The notes beneath the pieces were generated by a model. That model did not search any database. It was not told the DNA's origin and worked only from the letters and a program-made list of their open reading frames with translations. A program made the translations under genes and the position numbers. A stretch of 64,000 nucleotides of DNA from Modestobacter excelsi (GTDB lineage: Bacteria > Actinomycetota > Actinomycetes > Mycobacteriales > Geodermatophilaceae): contig NZ_SJEX01000002.1 in NCBI RefSeq assembly GCF_005930495.1, positions 1 to 64,000 on the forward strand, read 5' to 3'. Below are positions 24,199 to 33,181 of this stretch, piece by piece; positions within the stretch are counted from its first letter, which is position 1, and each line of letters starts with the position of its first letter.

Positions 24199-27100
24199 TC
24201 ATCGGCCAACGCTCAAGGCTCGCCGGTGGTCAGGGGCGCGGCTAAGGATGCGTTCGGGAGGCCGGATGCGGGCTGGTCCGGCTTCCAGCTGCTGGTCGAG
24301 GCCGTTTGCCTCGTGGTCGAACAGCTGGGCGGCGACAAGGATTTTTAGCTGCGCGCGCACTTCGGGTGTGGGGGAGTCGCGGGGTCCGACCGGGTCGGGG
24401 TGGTCGGCGGCGCCGGTGGCGGCGCGCCAGACCGCCAACCGCCGGGCCAGATCCGGGTCGGCTTCGCGGAGCTGGTCGGCCCAGGCGGTGTCGGGGAGGT
24501 GGTCGGCGGTGATGGTCGCGGCCAGGGCGTGCACGAGGTCGGCGCGCTGCTGGACGTAGTCGGCCAGCTCGTCACGGTCGGGAGCTGTCGAGTCAGGCTC
24601 GGGCGGGGGCGGTAGCCATGGCAGCGGGCCTTCGCTGGTGGCCTGCTCGCCGGGGCGTGGGCTATAGACCCCGGCGAGGGCGTGGGCGTCGAGGTAGCGC
24701 TCGACGGCGGCGTGCAGCTGCCGGCCAGGGTCGGCGGCCGCGGTGAGGGTGCTAGTGGCGGAGGGGCGTGGGCCGGTGCGGCCCAGCACGGTGCGCAGCA
24801 GCTCCAGCGGGTCCACCGATCTTTCGCTGGCCGGGCGGGCGGGGGTGAGCGCGGAATGCGCGAGGTCCTGGTCGTCGACCGGGCCGGGGGACAGGTGCAG
24901 GTGGTTGGCGGTCCGACCGCGGGACAAGGCGACGTAGAGCTGTTCGCGGGTCTCTGTGCCGGTGAGCACGGTGTGGGTGGTGTCGACGGTGGCGCCTTGG
25001 GCGAGGTGGATGGTGGCGGCGTAGCCCAGCTGCACATGCTCGGCGACATACGCGGCGGACAGGGTGAGCTGCCGGCGGGTGGGGGCGTGCCGGACGCGCA
25101 GCCCGCCGTCGCCGGTTAGGGCGGTGACGGTGAACCGGTCACCGTTCTTGACCCACTCGGTGGCGGTGATGGGCAGATCGCGCTGGTTGTGCCGGGCCAG
25201 TACGAGGTCGCCGACCGAGGCGGCGGTGCCATCCCGCATCCGGACCTCCGGCTGCCCGCAGGCCGCGGTGCAGGCCAGGCGCGCGGCGCGGGCGCGGGCG
25301 TTGAGCTCGGTCGCCAGTGCGTTGCTGCCAGCCAGCAGCAGACTGTCGGCGCCGGCGGCGCGGTCGGCCGCCCACCCGGCCAGCGCCGACTCGGCACCGT
25401 CGGCACCGCCTGCGGCGCTCCCCAGGGTGTTGGGGGCGCCGTGAATCCGCTCGCGTTCGGCGTAGAAGTTCAAAGCGTCGGGGTCCCCGGCGCGGATGGC
25501 CAACGTCGCCCTGGCTTCGGCAGGGTCGGTGAACCGGACCGGGGTGTCCAGCCGCACCCCGCCGTGGGTGCGAACCAGGTCGTGCAGGATGCCGCCGGCG
25601 GCCGGGGAGGACAGCTGGGCGGTGTCACCGACCAGCCGCACCGAGCCCCCGGCAGCGGTGACCGTGTCGATGAGTGCGGCGAGGTCGGTGGTGGCGGCCA
25701 TTCCCGCCTCGTCCACAAGCACGAGCGTTTCCGCGCCGAGCGGCACGCTGGCGATCCACGGCGCCTCAGCATCGCGGTTCCGGCCGGCGTCGATCGCCCG
25801 GAGCGCGGCGGCGAGGGTGACCGCCGGATGCCCAGTGGCCTTCAGCAGCTCGTGGGCGGCGACCGCGGAGGGCGCGGCACCCAGGACGGTGCCGCCGGCG
25901 TCGGTCCACGCCCGGGCCAGCACCCCGAGTGCGGTGGTCTTGCCGGTGCCGGCCGGGGCGAGCGCGACCTGCACCCGCCGCCCGGAGCCGGCGAGCTTCC
26001 GCACCATCGCCTGCTGCCCCTCGTTCAATGGCCGCCCGGCGAGACGCGCCTCTAGCAGGGCGAGTTCGATCAGCCCGGCCGGAACCCGGTGCCCGTCGCC
26101 GCGTTCGGCGGCGGCCAGGATGCGCCGCTCGGCGGCGAGCAGCGCCGGGGTGGTGTGCAGCTGGGTGTGCGCGGTGGCGTAGACGCTGCTGCCGTCGCGG
26201 CGGCGCAGCCCGGCCGGCTCGGCGACATCCGGCTCGGCGGGCGGGTGGTCCGCGCCGGGTTTGCGGTCCAGCCGGAGCGACAGGTCCGCCGACAGCGCCA
26301 CCGTCAACGCGTCTTCGATCGCGGTGTCCACCGCGGACAGGGGGATCCGGTCGGTGCGGGCCAGGCGTTCCAGCTCGGCCCGCAGGTGGTGGCTGGTGAA
26401 CACCGCCCGCTGGGTGGAGACCGTGGCCACCGCGCTGCGGGCAGCGCGGCTTGTCCAGTCCGGGTCGAGAGTGGACGCGGCCGGTGGCTGGCGTAGGACC
26501 CGGTCGAGGATCTGCCCGGCGGCGTCGCCGCCGAGCAGGTGCTCGGCCTGAGCCCGCCAACTCCGGCGCTGCTCAGCTTCGCTGCGCGGGCCGTGCTTCG
26601 CCGGCCGGGTGGCCAGGGTGACCTGCTGAGCCAGGGCATGCCCTTCGGCGGTGGTGGGCTCGCGTCCGTAGGTGGCCCGGAATCGCTCGAGCAGCTGCGC
26701 GGAGCCGGTGGTGATCTGCGCCCGCCGGGTCGACCACGCGGCGATCAGCTCGACGGGAACCCCGGCCAGCTCCCGCACCGGCCGCACCCCCGGGCGGGGA
26801 GGCCGATCGCTGAAGGTAACCCCCAGCCGGTGAACCAGCTGGGCTTCCAGCCGGGTGTTGTACCGCTCCGACGCCGCCACCGCGGCGGCGTGCAGTGCCC
26901 GGCCGTCCAAAGCGCGCCACCGCCCGTCGAGGGTGCGGACCTTGTTGGAGATCGCGACGTGGGTGTGCAGGTCAGGGTCGCCGTTGCGGGAGTCCCGGTG
27001 GGTGAACGCCACCGCGAGCAGCCCGGTGACGTCGACCTGCCGTAGCCCGCCGGCGCCCAGCCGGGTGTAGACCGCGGTGCGCTCCAGCCAGCCGATCGTG

Positions 27101-27552
27101 TCGGCCACCGCCGCGGCGTGGGCGGCCTCGACCTGCGCCGCCAGGGTCGGGTCGGCCAGCGCCCACAACGCCGAGACACTCTTGACCGGGGAGAACGTCA
27201 AGTCGTAGCCGGCCACCGACACCCGCGGCCCGGCCGTGACGAACGGCACCCCGAGCTGCACTGACCCCGGGCTGCCACCGCGCTGCCCGGCCACACCGGT
27301 GAGGCTGCAGGCGCCTGGGTGGTGACCGCGTCCAAACAACGCCAGCATCTGTGTCTCGGCCACCGGATCACCCGCGCGAGGGCCGCCGTTCAGCGACGCC
27401 AGCCCGGCGCCCAGCCACACGCCGGGGGACTCCCCGCGCTGCTCGTAGTAGGCGCCCAGCGATCCCCGGCCGCGGGCGGTGACATCACCGGCAGCGACCT
27501 GCCGGGTCAGATATGTGTAGCCCGCCCCGGCCGACAGCTTGTGCAACGACAT
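24199..27552 (-). CDS. MobF-family conjugative relaxase/helicase (TrwC/TraA-like)
   Basis: About 1117 residues from ATG 27552 (GTG 27555 is just as likely). The product starts MSLHKLSAGAGYTYLTRQVA, the typical start of this family, whose first conserved element holds the catalytic Tyr. Next comes the relaxase metal site (DPDLHTHVAISNKV). A RecD-like helicase domain follows, with Walker A APAGTGKTTAL, Walker B LVDEAGM, and late motifs GYAATIHLAQGATVD and QLYVALSRGR. It would nick at an origin of transfer and unwind plasmid or ICE DNA. No type IV secretion or coupling protein lies nearby. The C-terminus (ILSRAPDHRRALSVGR) is abrupt and may be truncated. Confidence 0.9.
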   Translation of the reverse strand: MSLHKLSAGAGYTYLTRQVAAGDVTARGRGSLGAYYEQRGESPGVWLGAGLASLNGGPRAGDPVAETQMLALFGRGHHPGACSLTGVAGQRGGSPGSVQLGVPFVTAGPRVSVAGYDLTFSPVKSVSALWALADPTLAAQVEAAHAAAVADTIGWLERTAVYTRLGAGGLRQVDVTGLLAVAFTHRDSRNGDPDLHTHVAISNKVRTLDGRWRALDGRALHAAAVAASERYNTRLEAQLVHRLGVTFSDRPPRPGVRPVRELAGVPVELIAAWSTRRAQITTGSAQLLERFRATYGREPTTAEGHALAQQVTLATRPAKHGPRSEAEQRRSWRAQAEHLLGGDAAGQILDRVLRQPPAASTLDPDWTSRAARSAVATVSTQRAVFTSHHLRAELERLARTDRIPLSAVDTAIEDALTVALSADLSLRLDRKPGADHPPAEPDVAEPAGLRRRDGSSVYATAHTQLHTTPALLAAERRILAAAERGDGHRVPAGLIELALLEARLAGRPLNEGQQAMVRKLAGSGRRVQVALAPAGTGKTTALGVLARAWTDAGGTVLGAAPSAVAAHELLKATGHPAVTLAAALRAIDAGRNRDAEAPWIASVPLGAETLVLVDEAGMAATTDLAALIDTVTAAGGSVRLVGDTAQLSSPAAGGILHDLVRTHGGVRLDTPVRFTDPAEARATLAIRAGDPDALNFYAERERIHGAPNTLGSAAGGADGAESALAGWAADRAAGADSLLLAGSNALATELNARARAARLACTAACGQPEVRMRDGTAASVGDLVLARHNQRDLPITATEWVKNGDRFTVTALTGDGGLRVRHAPTRRQLTLSAAYVAEHVQLGYAATIHLAQGATVDTTHTVLTGTETREQLYVALSRGRTANHLHLSPGPVDDQDLAHSALTPARPASERSVDPLELLRTVLGRTGPRPSATSTLTAAADPGRQLHAAVERYLDAHALAGVYSPRPGEQATSEGPLPWLPPPPEPDSTAPDRDELADYVQQRADLVHALAATITADHLPDTAWADQLREADPDLARRLAVWRAATGAADHPDPVGPRDSPTPEVRAQLKILVAAQLFDHEANGLDQQLEAGPARIRPPERILSRAPDHRRALSVGR

Positions 27553-28042
27553 CACCGTCGTCCACCCCCTCTCAGCCGCGGGTGCGCCGGTCGCAGGCCG
27601 GATTGGCCGGCGGTGGCCGGCTGAGTCCGTCGATGAGCTCAAGGTGGCCGAGGAACGTTCACGGCGACGTCACCCCGCAGGTCAGCGGCCGGGAGTGCTC
27701 CCTAGGTCCGGCTGCGCGTCGAGAAGGGGGGCGCCCGACGTCACGGAGAGGGCGGGGGTGACAAGGCGGTGAACACGAAGGAGAGCCGTCCTGGCGCGGA
27801 GGGGGCCTGCTCCTCGCCGCCCATGATCACGGCCCTGGACGGCGCCGAAGGGCACTGCGCGTCCCTCTGGGATGGGCCTGCCGCCCACCCTTCCTCGCCA
27901 CCCACGACCGCGGGACGGGCAGTTGCGGAGAACAGGCCCGACTCTGCGGAGGGTCCGAGGGGTCAGTGCCAGGTCAGCCGACGTCGCCCTGAAGGCGGCT
28001 TTAGGGCGAGCCTGCTTTCGCCATTGGATGACGCGTGTGCTG
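27553..28042. other. region upstream of the relaxase, no supportable gene
   Basis: The relaxase ribosome binding site (GAGAGGGGGTG) lies at the left end. The remaining ~450 bases are G+C rich without a natural protein frame. An origin of transfer could be here, but I see no clear nick-site inverted repeat. Confidence 0.4.
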
Positions 28043-28741
28043 TCACTCCGTCCACGGAGTCTCGGCCTTCAGCACGTCGATGCTGGGTCGCATGCCCCGA
28101 ACCTCCATCACTCGCACGGAGGTCAGGTTGGGTAGTGCGAGAACGGGCGCGTAGTCCAGGTCGTCAGCCGCGATGGAGTGCAGCAGCAGGGAGCGCAACT
28201 GCGGCATCTTCCGAAGGAAGCCGAACGACTCGACATGCACCACCCGCGGGGACATCCAGTCGCCACCAAGCTCAAGGTCCTTAACGCCACTCATGTCCCC
28301 GATGGGCGACAGGTCTCGCACCCGTCGGAGCCCCTCAACCAGCAAGTCCTCGACACGGGGCGAACGAGCCAGCGGCTGAAGGTCTTCGACGGAAGATGCG
28401 CCGCTGAGGTGCAACTTCCGCAAGTGAGCCATCTCGGCGACCGGCGTCAGATCGGCGTAGTCGCCCCACTTCACCGTCAGTGCTTCGAGCTGCGTCTGCC
28501 CGCGCAGAGCCTCGAAGAGCCGCTTCGGAGTTCGGCTGACGAACCTCAGGTCGCGAATCGGAGAGGGGCGGGAAGCGAAGAACTCCACCCACTCGTCAAC
28601 GATGCGGCGGGCTTGGGATTGGCTGTAGTCGCTTCCGAGTTGAGTTGCCTCGACGACGACTTGGGCCTCGCCCCGGTAGTCGGCCAGGCGCGTGATCGTA
28701 CGGGGCTTGACGCGACCTCTACCTATCGACAGCCATCCCAC
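28043..28741 (-). CDS. leucine-rich-repeat protein
   Basis: 232 residues from GTG 28741. From about residue 65 the sequence falls into LRR units of ~24 residues with L..L.L motifs: QLEALTVKWGDYADLTPVAE, HLRKLHLSGASSVEDLQPLA, GVKDLELGGDW and QLRSLLLHSIAADDLDYAPV. There is no signal peptide or membrane helix, so it is probably an intracellular protein-binding scaffold. It stands alone between the relaxase and the thioesterase operon. Confidence 0.78.
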   Translation of the reverse strand: MGWLSIGRGRVKPRTITRLADYRGEAQVVVEATQLGSDYSQSQARRIVDEWVEFFASRPSPIRDLRFVSRTPKRLFEALRGQTQLEALTVKWGDYADLTPVAEMAHLRKLHLSGASSVEDLQPLARSPRVEDLLVEGLRRVRDLSPIGDMSGVKDLELGGDWMSPRVVHVESFGFLRKMPQLRSLLLHSIAADDLDYAPVLALPNLTSVRVMEVRGMRPSIDVLKAETPWTE

Positions 28742-28955
28742 GCCCCGACGATAGATCGCTTCTGCGCCGCCACTCGGCTAGTGCCTCATCCGACGGCGTT
28801 GCGCGCTGAAGTCAGCCTCAGGGCAGGTCGCCCCTGAGTGGGCCGCTTAGGGACATCGGGGCCGGGGCCTCGCGTGCTGGCCCGGAGGGCGGCCTCAGGG
28901 CCAGTCACTCCTGCGGCGGCAGGCGCGCCGGGTGCCGCGGCGTTGTGTCAATGCG

Positions 28956-29382
28956 TCACCAGGTCCGGACCGTGACGAGCGCGGTGGCGCAGAGGGTTTC
29001 GCTCCCGTGCTGGACGGCATAGACGTCGACACTGGCGACGGTGAGAGTGGAACCCGCGCGCAGAACTCGACCGCGGGCGAGGAGATGGTCGCCGCGAGCC
29101 TCAGTGAGGAACTTGGCCGTGTAGTCGACGGTGGCTAGAGCAGACCCTGGGGGCAGCAGCGTGGCCGCTGCCGCGCCGCCGGTGAAGTCGGGCGAGGGTG
29201 GCGACCGGGCTGGCCTGGAAGGCGCCGGGGGCGTGGGAGTGCTCGGGTCGCCACGCCACCCGCGTGGTTGCTCGCCCGTCGGCGAGCTCGTCGAAGGCCA
29301 GACCGAAGGCGGCGGCGACCGGGAGGCTGAGCACCCAGTCGGCGACGTCGTGCCGGAACGCGGCCGCGGGCGTCGGGGTCAT
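28956..29382 (-). pseudogene. frameshifted hotdog-fold thioesterase
   Basis: Begins at ATG 29382, overlapping the stop of the upstream hotdog gene (ATGA). The first ~65 residues (DWVLSLPVAAAFGLAFDELA, RVAWRPEHSHAPG) are in one frame. A single extra C near 29190 shifts the rest (DFTGGAAAATLLPPGSALAT, VDYTAKFLTEARGDHLLARG, VDVYAVQHGSETLCATALVT) into another frame, ending at TGA 28956. With one base removed it is a normal PaaI-type acyl-CoA thioesterase. Either a recent mutation or a sequencing error. Confidence 0.72.
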
Positions 29383-29792
29383 GAGGGGTCCCTCGGTGAG
29401 ACCGAGGCGAACACGCCGCTGGCGGTGAGCACCAGTCGACTGTCGGCGGTGAAGTGGCAGTTGGTGAAGGCCAGCGTGCGGCCGATGCGCTGAACGGTGG
29501 CTGTGCCGGTGAGCCAATCGCCGAGCCGGGCGGTGGCCGGGAAGTCCGTGGTCAACGAGACGGTGACCAGCCGGGTGTCGGGCGGGCCGGCGCGCTGGGC
29601 GGTGTGACCCATGAGCGTGTCGGCGAGGGCGACCAGGACCCCCGCGTGGGCGAACCCGCGGGCGTTGCCGTGTCGCTCATCGAGCCGGATGCCGATCGTG
29701 GCCGCGTCGGTCTGGGACTGGAAGACCGGTCCGATCAGCTCGAGGTACCGGCTGGGTCTGGCATACGGGATGAAACGGTCCGGTGCGTTCAT
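29379..29792 (-). CDS. PaaI family hotdog thioesterase
   Basis: 137 residues. The hotdog helix and active region read ARGFAHAGVLVALADTLMGH, and the following strands read RLVTVSLTTDFPATARLGDW and RTLAFTNCHFTADSRLVLTA. It probably hydrolyses an acyl-CoA thioester; the substrate is unknown. ATG 29792 overlaps the stop of the TetR gene (ATGA), and its own stop overlaps the next hotdog gene the same way, so this is a tightly coupled operon controlled by the TetR protein. Confidence 0.88.
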   Translation of the reverse strand: MNAPDRFIPYARPSRYLELIGPVFQSQTDAATIGIRLDERHGNARGFAHAGVLVALADTLMGHTAQRAGPPDTRLVTVSLTTDFPATARLGDWLTGTATVQRIGRTLAFTNCHFTADSRLVLTASGVFASVSPRDPS

Positions 29793-30370
29793 CGGGGGGC
29801 CAGAGCGCGCCAGGCGCCGTCGGCGAGAGCGCCGGCGGCCTCGGTCGGCCGTTGTCTGGAGCGGCCGCGCAACCAGTGCCGGGCGAACTCCTGCGCCGGT
29901 CCGAGCCACAGGGCATGCGCGATCCCGAACGACGGCCTCATCAACGCGCCGTCCTCGGCCTGCTGGCGCAGCCAGCCGTCCACAGCATCGACGTAGCGGC
30001 GACCGTCCTCGCTGAGCTGGGGCTCGGCGGCCAGCAGGACCTCGTCCGGGAGGTCGCTGTAGACCCATCGGGCCACGTTGGCGTGTTGCTCGACCCACCG
30101 CAGGTGGGCGACGACGACCGTGCGGATGACCTGCTCGGCCGGCGCCGGGACGGCCAGCGCGTCGGTGATGTCCTGCTGACACGCGCGCATGCCCTCCGTC
30201 AGCAGCCGGGCGGCCAGATCTGCCCGGCGGGGGAAGTGGTGGTAGAGGCTCCCGTTGGATACGCCGGCTTCCCGGCGCACCGTCTCCAGCGAAACCCCGG
30301 CGTACCCGTGGGCCACGAACAACGGCAGCGCGACGGCGAGGAGTCGGTCAGCCGCGGCGAGTTTCACCAT
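29789..30370 (-). CDS. TetR family transcriptional regulator
   Basis: 193 residues. The N-terminal HTH reads DRLLAVALPLFVAHGYAGVS, then LETVRREAGVSNGSLYHHF, the canonical TetR recognition helix. The C-terminal ligand domain is helical (RWVEQHANVARWVYSDLP). It is the first gene of the operon with two hotdog thioesterases, suggesting it senses an acyl-CoA or fatty acid and represses its own operon. A palindromic operator lies 9-26 bases upstream of the start. Confidence 0.92.
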   Translation of the reverse strand: MVKLAAADRLLAVALPLFVAHGYAGVSLETVRREAGVSNGSLYHHFPRRADLAARLLTEGMRACQQDITDALAVPAPAEQVIRTVVVAHLRWVEQHANVARWVYSDLPDEVLLAAEPQLSEDGRRYVDAVDGWLRQQAEDGALMRPSFGIAHALWLGPAQEFARHWLRGRSRQRPTEAAGALADGAWRALAPR

Positions 30371-30378
30371 GGAGAGAT

Positions 30379-30396
30379 ACTCTAGAGAGTCACTCT
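30379..30396. promoter_or_regulatory. probable TetR operator
   Basis: Reads ACTCTAGAGAGTCACTCT: alternating ACTCT and AGAGT half-sites giving two overlapping inverted repeats (ACTCT-AG-AGAGT and AGAGT-C-ACTCT). It lies just upstream of the TetR start, in the only A+T-richer patch of the intergenic space, the expected place for autoregulation. Confidence 0.6.
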
Positions 30397-30514
30397 ATTT
30401 TGGGACAGACCTTGAGGGCTCCTGGCCTTCGCGTCCCTAGTGGCCGCTGCCGGACACCTGCAGCGGAGCGTGACCGTTGGGGCGCCGGGCAGCGTGGCCG
30501 GTATCTTCCGAGCG

Positions 30515-30907
30515 GTGTCGATCAACGTGCGAGAACGCCTGCGTACAGCCCTCCCGGGCGCGCTCAAGCAGCGGGACGGGGCACTGGTGGCCGTGCTACG
30601 AGCCACGCTGGCTGCTCTGGACAACGCTGAAGCGGTCGCGCCCACGGATGATCGAGAGAGCCTCGCGCTGGAGGAGACCCCGGTGGGAGTCGGTGTCTGG
30701 GAGGTCGCGCGCCGCGAGCTGTCGGATGAGGACATCGAGCTTGTCGTGCGCGCCGAGATCGACGAGCGGCAGACCGCGGCACGGGTCTACGAGCAGGCGG
30801 GCGAGCATGAGCACGCTCGACGACTGCGCCATGAGGCCGACACGCTCACCGCCGTCGCAGGACTGCCCCACGCATCCCACACGCCGCCGGACGACCGAAC
30901 CGAATGA
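30515..30907 (+). CDS. GatB/YqeY domain protein
   Basis: 130 residues from GTG 30515. The sequence NVRERLRTALPGALKQRDGA, then LVAVLRATLAALDNAEAV, and later LSDEDIELVVRAEIDERQTA and YEQAGEHEHARRLRHEAD follows the YqeY family, which shares the tRNA-binding helical domain of GatB. The precise role of free-standing YqeY proteins is unclear. It diverges from the TetR operon. The C-terminus is slightly shorter than the usual ~150 residues. Confidence 0.82.
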   Translation: MSINVRERLRTALPGALKQRDGALVAVLRATLAALDNAEAVAPTDDRESLALEETPVGVGVWEVARRELSDEDIELVVRAEIDERQTAARVYEQAGEHEHARRLRHEADTLTAVAGLPHASHTPPDDRTE

Positions 30908-31037
30908 CTTCGCCCGTCGATGTCGCCGCAGCATTCACCTGAGGGGCGGATCAACGTCACCCCTACCTGTCTTCAGTCAGCACACCTCTTGCACCTGCGG
31001 TAGGAAGAGGCGCCCCGTCGCCGAGGCGGGGTGCTCG

Positions 31038-31192
31038 CAGGCGTCACCGGCGAGGCTCGACCCAAGCGCGCCGAGGGAAAGACCGGACGCGAAGCGCTGC
31101 GCTGCCTGAAACGACGCCTCTCCGACGTGGTCTACAAGACGCTGCACGAAGACCTCGCCGCCGGCCGGGCACCGACCGCGATAGGACGGTGA
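31038..31192 (+). pseudogene. transposase C-terminal fragment (IS110-like)
   Basis: One frame reads AEGKTGREALRCLKRRLSDV followed by VYKTLHEDLAAG and stops at 31190-31192. IS110-type transposases end with the same KxxREALRCLKRRLSDVVYR motif. There is no N-terminal RuvC-like catalytic part. The remaining ~280 bases to 31472 hold nothing I can support. Confidence 0.5.
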
Positions 31193-31472
31193 GTGCGGCA
31201 GCGGCAAACGGGACGCGTCTTCACGGCCGAAGCCAGCTGCGCGACAGGCTCACAGTCCCTGACCTGCTCTTCGCTGCGGCCAGTCCACCGCACCCACCGC
31301 CAGCCGAAACGCTACCGCCGAGCCCTTGCACATAGGAGCTCACGCCCAAGGTTTGGCCATCGCGAAGCAACCGTGGGGGCGTGCGTTGGACCGACCGCAA
31401 GAACCTTCAGACTTCGGTGTTAGCGCGCCACACGCGGCACTGACCTAGCGGCTTCTCGTCCTCCGCGGGCGG

Positions 31473-32576
31473 CTACGACACCTCGGCGATCAGGGCGTCC
31501 ATCTTGTCGGCGAGCACATCAGCTCGGCCGGGGCGGACTCGGGCGTAGAGCGCGAGGGTCGTGATCGGGTCCTGATGGCCCAGTTGTGTCTGCACGTCCT
31601 TGATGCTGGCGCCGGCGTCAATGAGCAGAGACGCGCACGTAGCACGCAGATCGTGAGGTGTGACGGTCAGGCCGGCTGCGCGGGCCGCGGGGTCCCAGGA
31701 GTCGCGCCGGAACGTCCGATAGCGACGCAAGCCTCCGCTCCTGTTGGGGAACACCAGCTCGCCGGGAGTCGCGGCCAAGTGGCTGGTGAGAGCGGTAGCG
31801 AGGCTGGTCGGCATCGTCACCGTGCGGCTGGCATGGGTCTTTGTGGGGCCTACGACCGTCGTTCCGTCGACGCTCCGCTGTACCCGGATGGTGCGGGCAG
31901 CAGCGTTTATGTCGCTGCGCCGCAACGCCATCGCCTCGCCGATTCGCAGGCCTGTGTATGCCAGGGTGCGGACCAGGAGCCGGTCGTCTTCGCGTCCCAT
32001 CTGCGCGGCGAGCTGCTCGACCTGAGCCGGCGAGAGCACCGGGCGATCGGTTGTGGGACGGCGAGGGAGAGCGCCGCGTCGGGTCGCGCACGGGTTCGCC
32101 GGCAGCACCCCGTCGCGCACCGGTCGGTCGAGAACGCGCTTCAGCACACCGTGGGCCTCGATGACCTTCGACGCCGACGCGCCGCTCGCCGTCATGGCCG
32201 ACAGCCACTCCTCGACGGAGCTGGCCTTGATGTGCCGGACCGCGACGGTGCCGAACCGGGGCGCGATGCGTAGTCGCCAGGCGTGCTCGTAGTTGGCGAC
32301 CGTCGACGGGCGACAGCGGGCCTGAGTAAACGCGAGGTAGCCAGGCCACCAGTCCGCGAGCGGTCTCGCTGCGGCGCGGTCGTCGACGGAGTGACCCCGT
32401 TCGAGGTCGACTCGCTTGTGCGACAGCCAGCGGTCAGCCGCAGCCCTGGTCGGAAAGGTCTCGGGTGCCGGTGTCAGCGTCCGCGTGTCGGGATTGGGCC
32501 ACTTGGCCTGCCACCGACCGGAGGGGAGACGGCGAACAGCACCCCACCCCCGGCGGGATCTCGGTGTAGTCGCCAT
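31473..32576 (-). CDS. int: tyrosine-recombinase integrase (second element)
   Basis: 367 residues from ATG 32576 with AGGAAGG upstream. An N-terminal arm-binding region (VRRLPSGRWQAKWPNPDTRT) and a SAM-like core-binding domain (LADWWPGYLAFTQARCRPST) precede the catalytic domain: Arg in YTGLRIGEAMAL, Lys in PTKTHASRTVTM, HxxR in HDLRATCASLL, His in LGHQDPITT and Tyr in LALYARVRPG. All catalytic residues are present. Its 5' end faces an orphan tRNA-Arg(CCT) 3' fragment 115 bases away. No excisionase gene accompanies it. It differs clearly from the tRNA-Lys island integrase. Confidence 0.93.
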   Translation of the reverse strand: MATTPRSRRGWGAVRRLPSGRWQAKWPNPDTRTLTPAPETFPTRAAADRWLSHKRVDLERGHSVDDRAAARPLADWWPGYLAFTQARCRPSTVANYEHAWRLRIAPRFGTVAVRHIKASSVEEWLSAMTASGASASKVIEAHGVLKRVLDRPVRDGVLPANPCATRRGALPRRPTTDRPVLSPAQVEQLAAQMGREDDRLLVRTLAYTGLRIGEAMALRRSDINAAARTIRVQRSVDGTTVVGPTKTHASRTVTMPTSLATALTSHLAATPGELVFPNRSGGLRRYRTFRRDSWDPAARAAGLTVTPHDLRATCASLLIDAGASIKDVQTQLGHQDPITTLALYARVRPGRADVLADKMDALIAEVS

Positions 32577-32691
32577 GACTGCCCCTTCCTCGCCGGTACT
32601 CCCTGCTCCGCGCCTCTACTTGTTGCACGGGACTCGCGCGAGACCCGCTGAAATCACTATAAGTGCAGGTCAGCGACATGCGACACGGTTC

Positions 32692-32735
32692 TTCCTAAAC
32701 CGTGTGTCGCAGGTTCGAATCCTGCTGGGGGCACC
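32692..32735 (+). repeat. orphan attachment site: 3' half of tRNA-Arg (CCT)
   Basis: From TTCCTAAACC in the anticodon loop through T arm GCAGGTTCGAATCCTGC to GGGGGCACC this is the 3' part of tRNA-Arg(CCT). The bases to the left do not form the acceptor or D arm, so it is not a functional tRNA. This is what attR looks like for an element entering from the left. The partner, an intact tRNA-Arg(CCT), is not in the window. Confidence 0.72.
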
Positions 32736-32757
32736 CCGACGACGGCCTCCTGCGCGG

Positions 32758-33066
32758 CTACTCCGGCTGCTGCGGCCCCAGCACCTCGCGGGCGAGTTCG
32801 GCGAGGGCGGCACGGTCCTCGGCCAGGGCGGTGCGACCGACGTCGGTGACGCGGTAGAGCCGTCGGGTCCGGCCGTCGACGACCACCTGCCGGGACGCGA
32901 GCAGCCCGTCGGCCTCCAGCCGGTGCAGCGTCGGGTAGAGCGTGCCGGGGCTGATGCGGTAGCCGTGACGTGCCAGCTCGGCAGTCATCCAGGCGCCGTG
33001 GATCTCCTCCTCGGCGGCGTGGTGGAGGATGTGCAGCCGGATCGCGCCCCGCTGGAACTCCCGCAC
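32758..33066 (-). CDS. PadR family transcriptional regulator
   Basis: 102 residues from GTG 33066, with AGGAGG four bases upstream (the open frame extends to 33117 without support). The winged helix reads FQRGAIRLHILHHAAEEEIH, then YRISPGTLYPTLHRLEADGL and YRVTDVGRTALAEDRAALAE, the PadR signature. PadR proteins usually repress a nearby efflux or catabolic gene; the permease gene upstream is the likely target. It is the first chromosomal-looking gene right of the att fragment. Confidence 0.9.
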   Translation of the reverse strand: MREFQRGAIRLHILHHAAEEEIHGAWMTAELARHGYRISPGTLYPTLHRLEADGLLASRQVVVDGRTRRLYRVTDVGRTALAEDRAALAELAREVLGPQQPE

Positions 33067-33181
33067 ACCGCCTCCTGTCCACGCCGCGAGGTGACGAAGC
33101 CGATGTCGGCTGCGCAAGCGTACGACCGGGCGGTGACCCCAGCGGGCGTCAGCCGCGGGAGTCCCGGGCCTGCCCGCCGGG

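Noticed and set aside
24199-27552. Calling the whole right-hand region a functional conjugative element
   Set aside because: No coupling protein, type IV secretion genes, replication initiator or intact excisionase/integrase pair accompanies the relaxase.
32692-32735. Possible functional tRNA-Arg(CCT)
   Set aside because: Only the anticodon loop, T arm and 3' acceptor strand are present; the upstream bases cannot form the D arm or the 5' acceptor strand.
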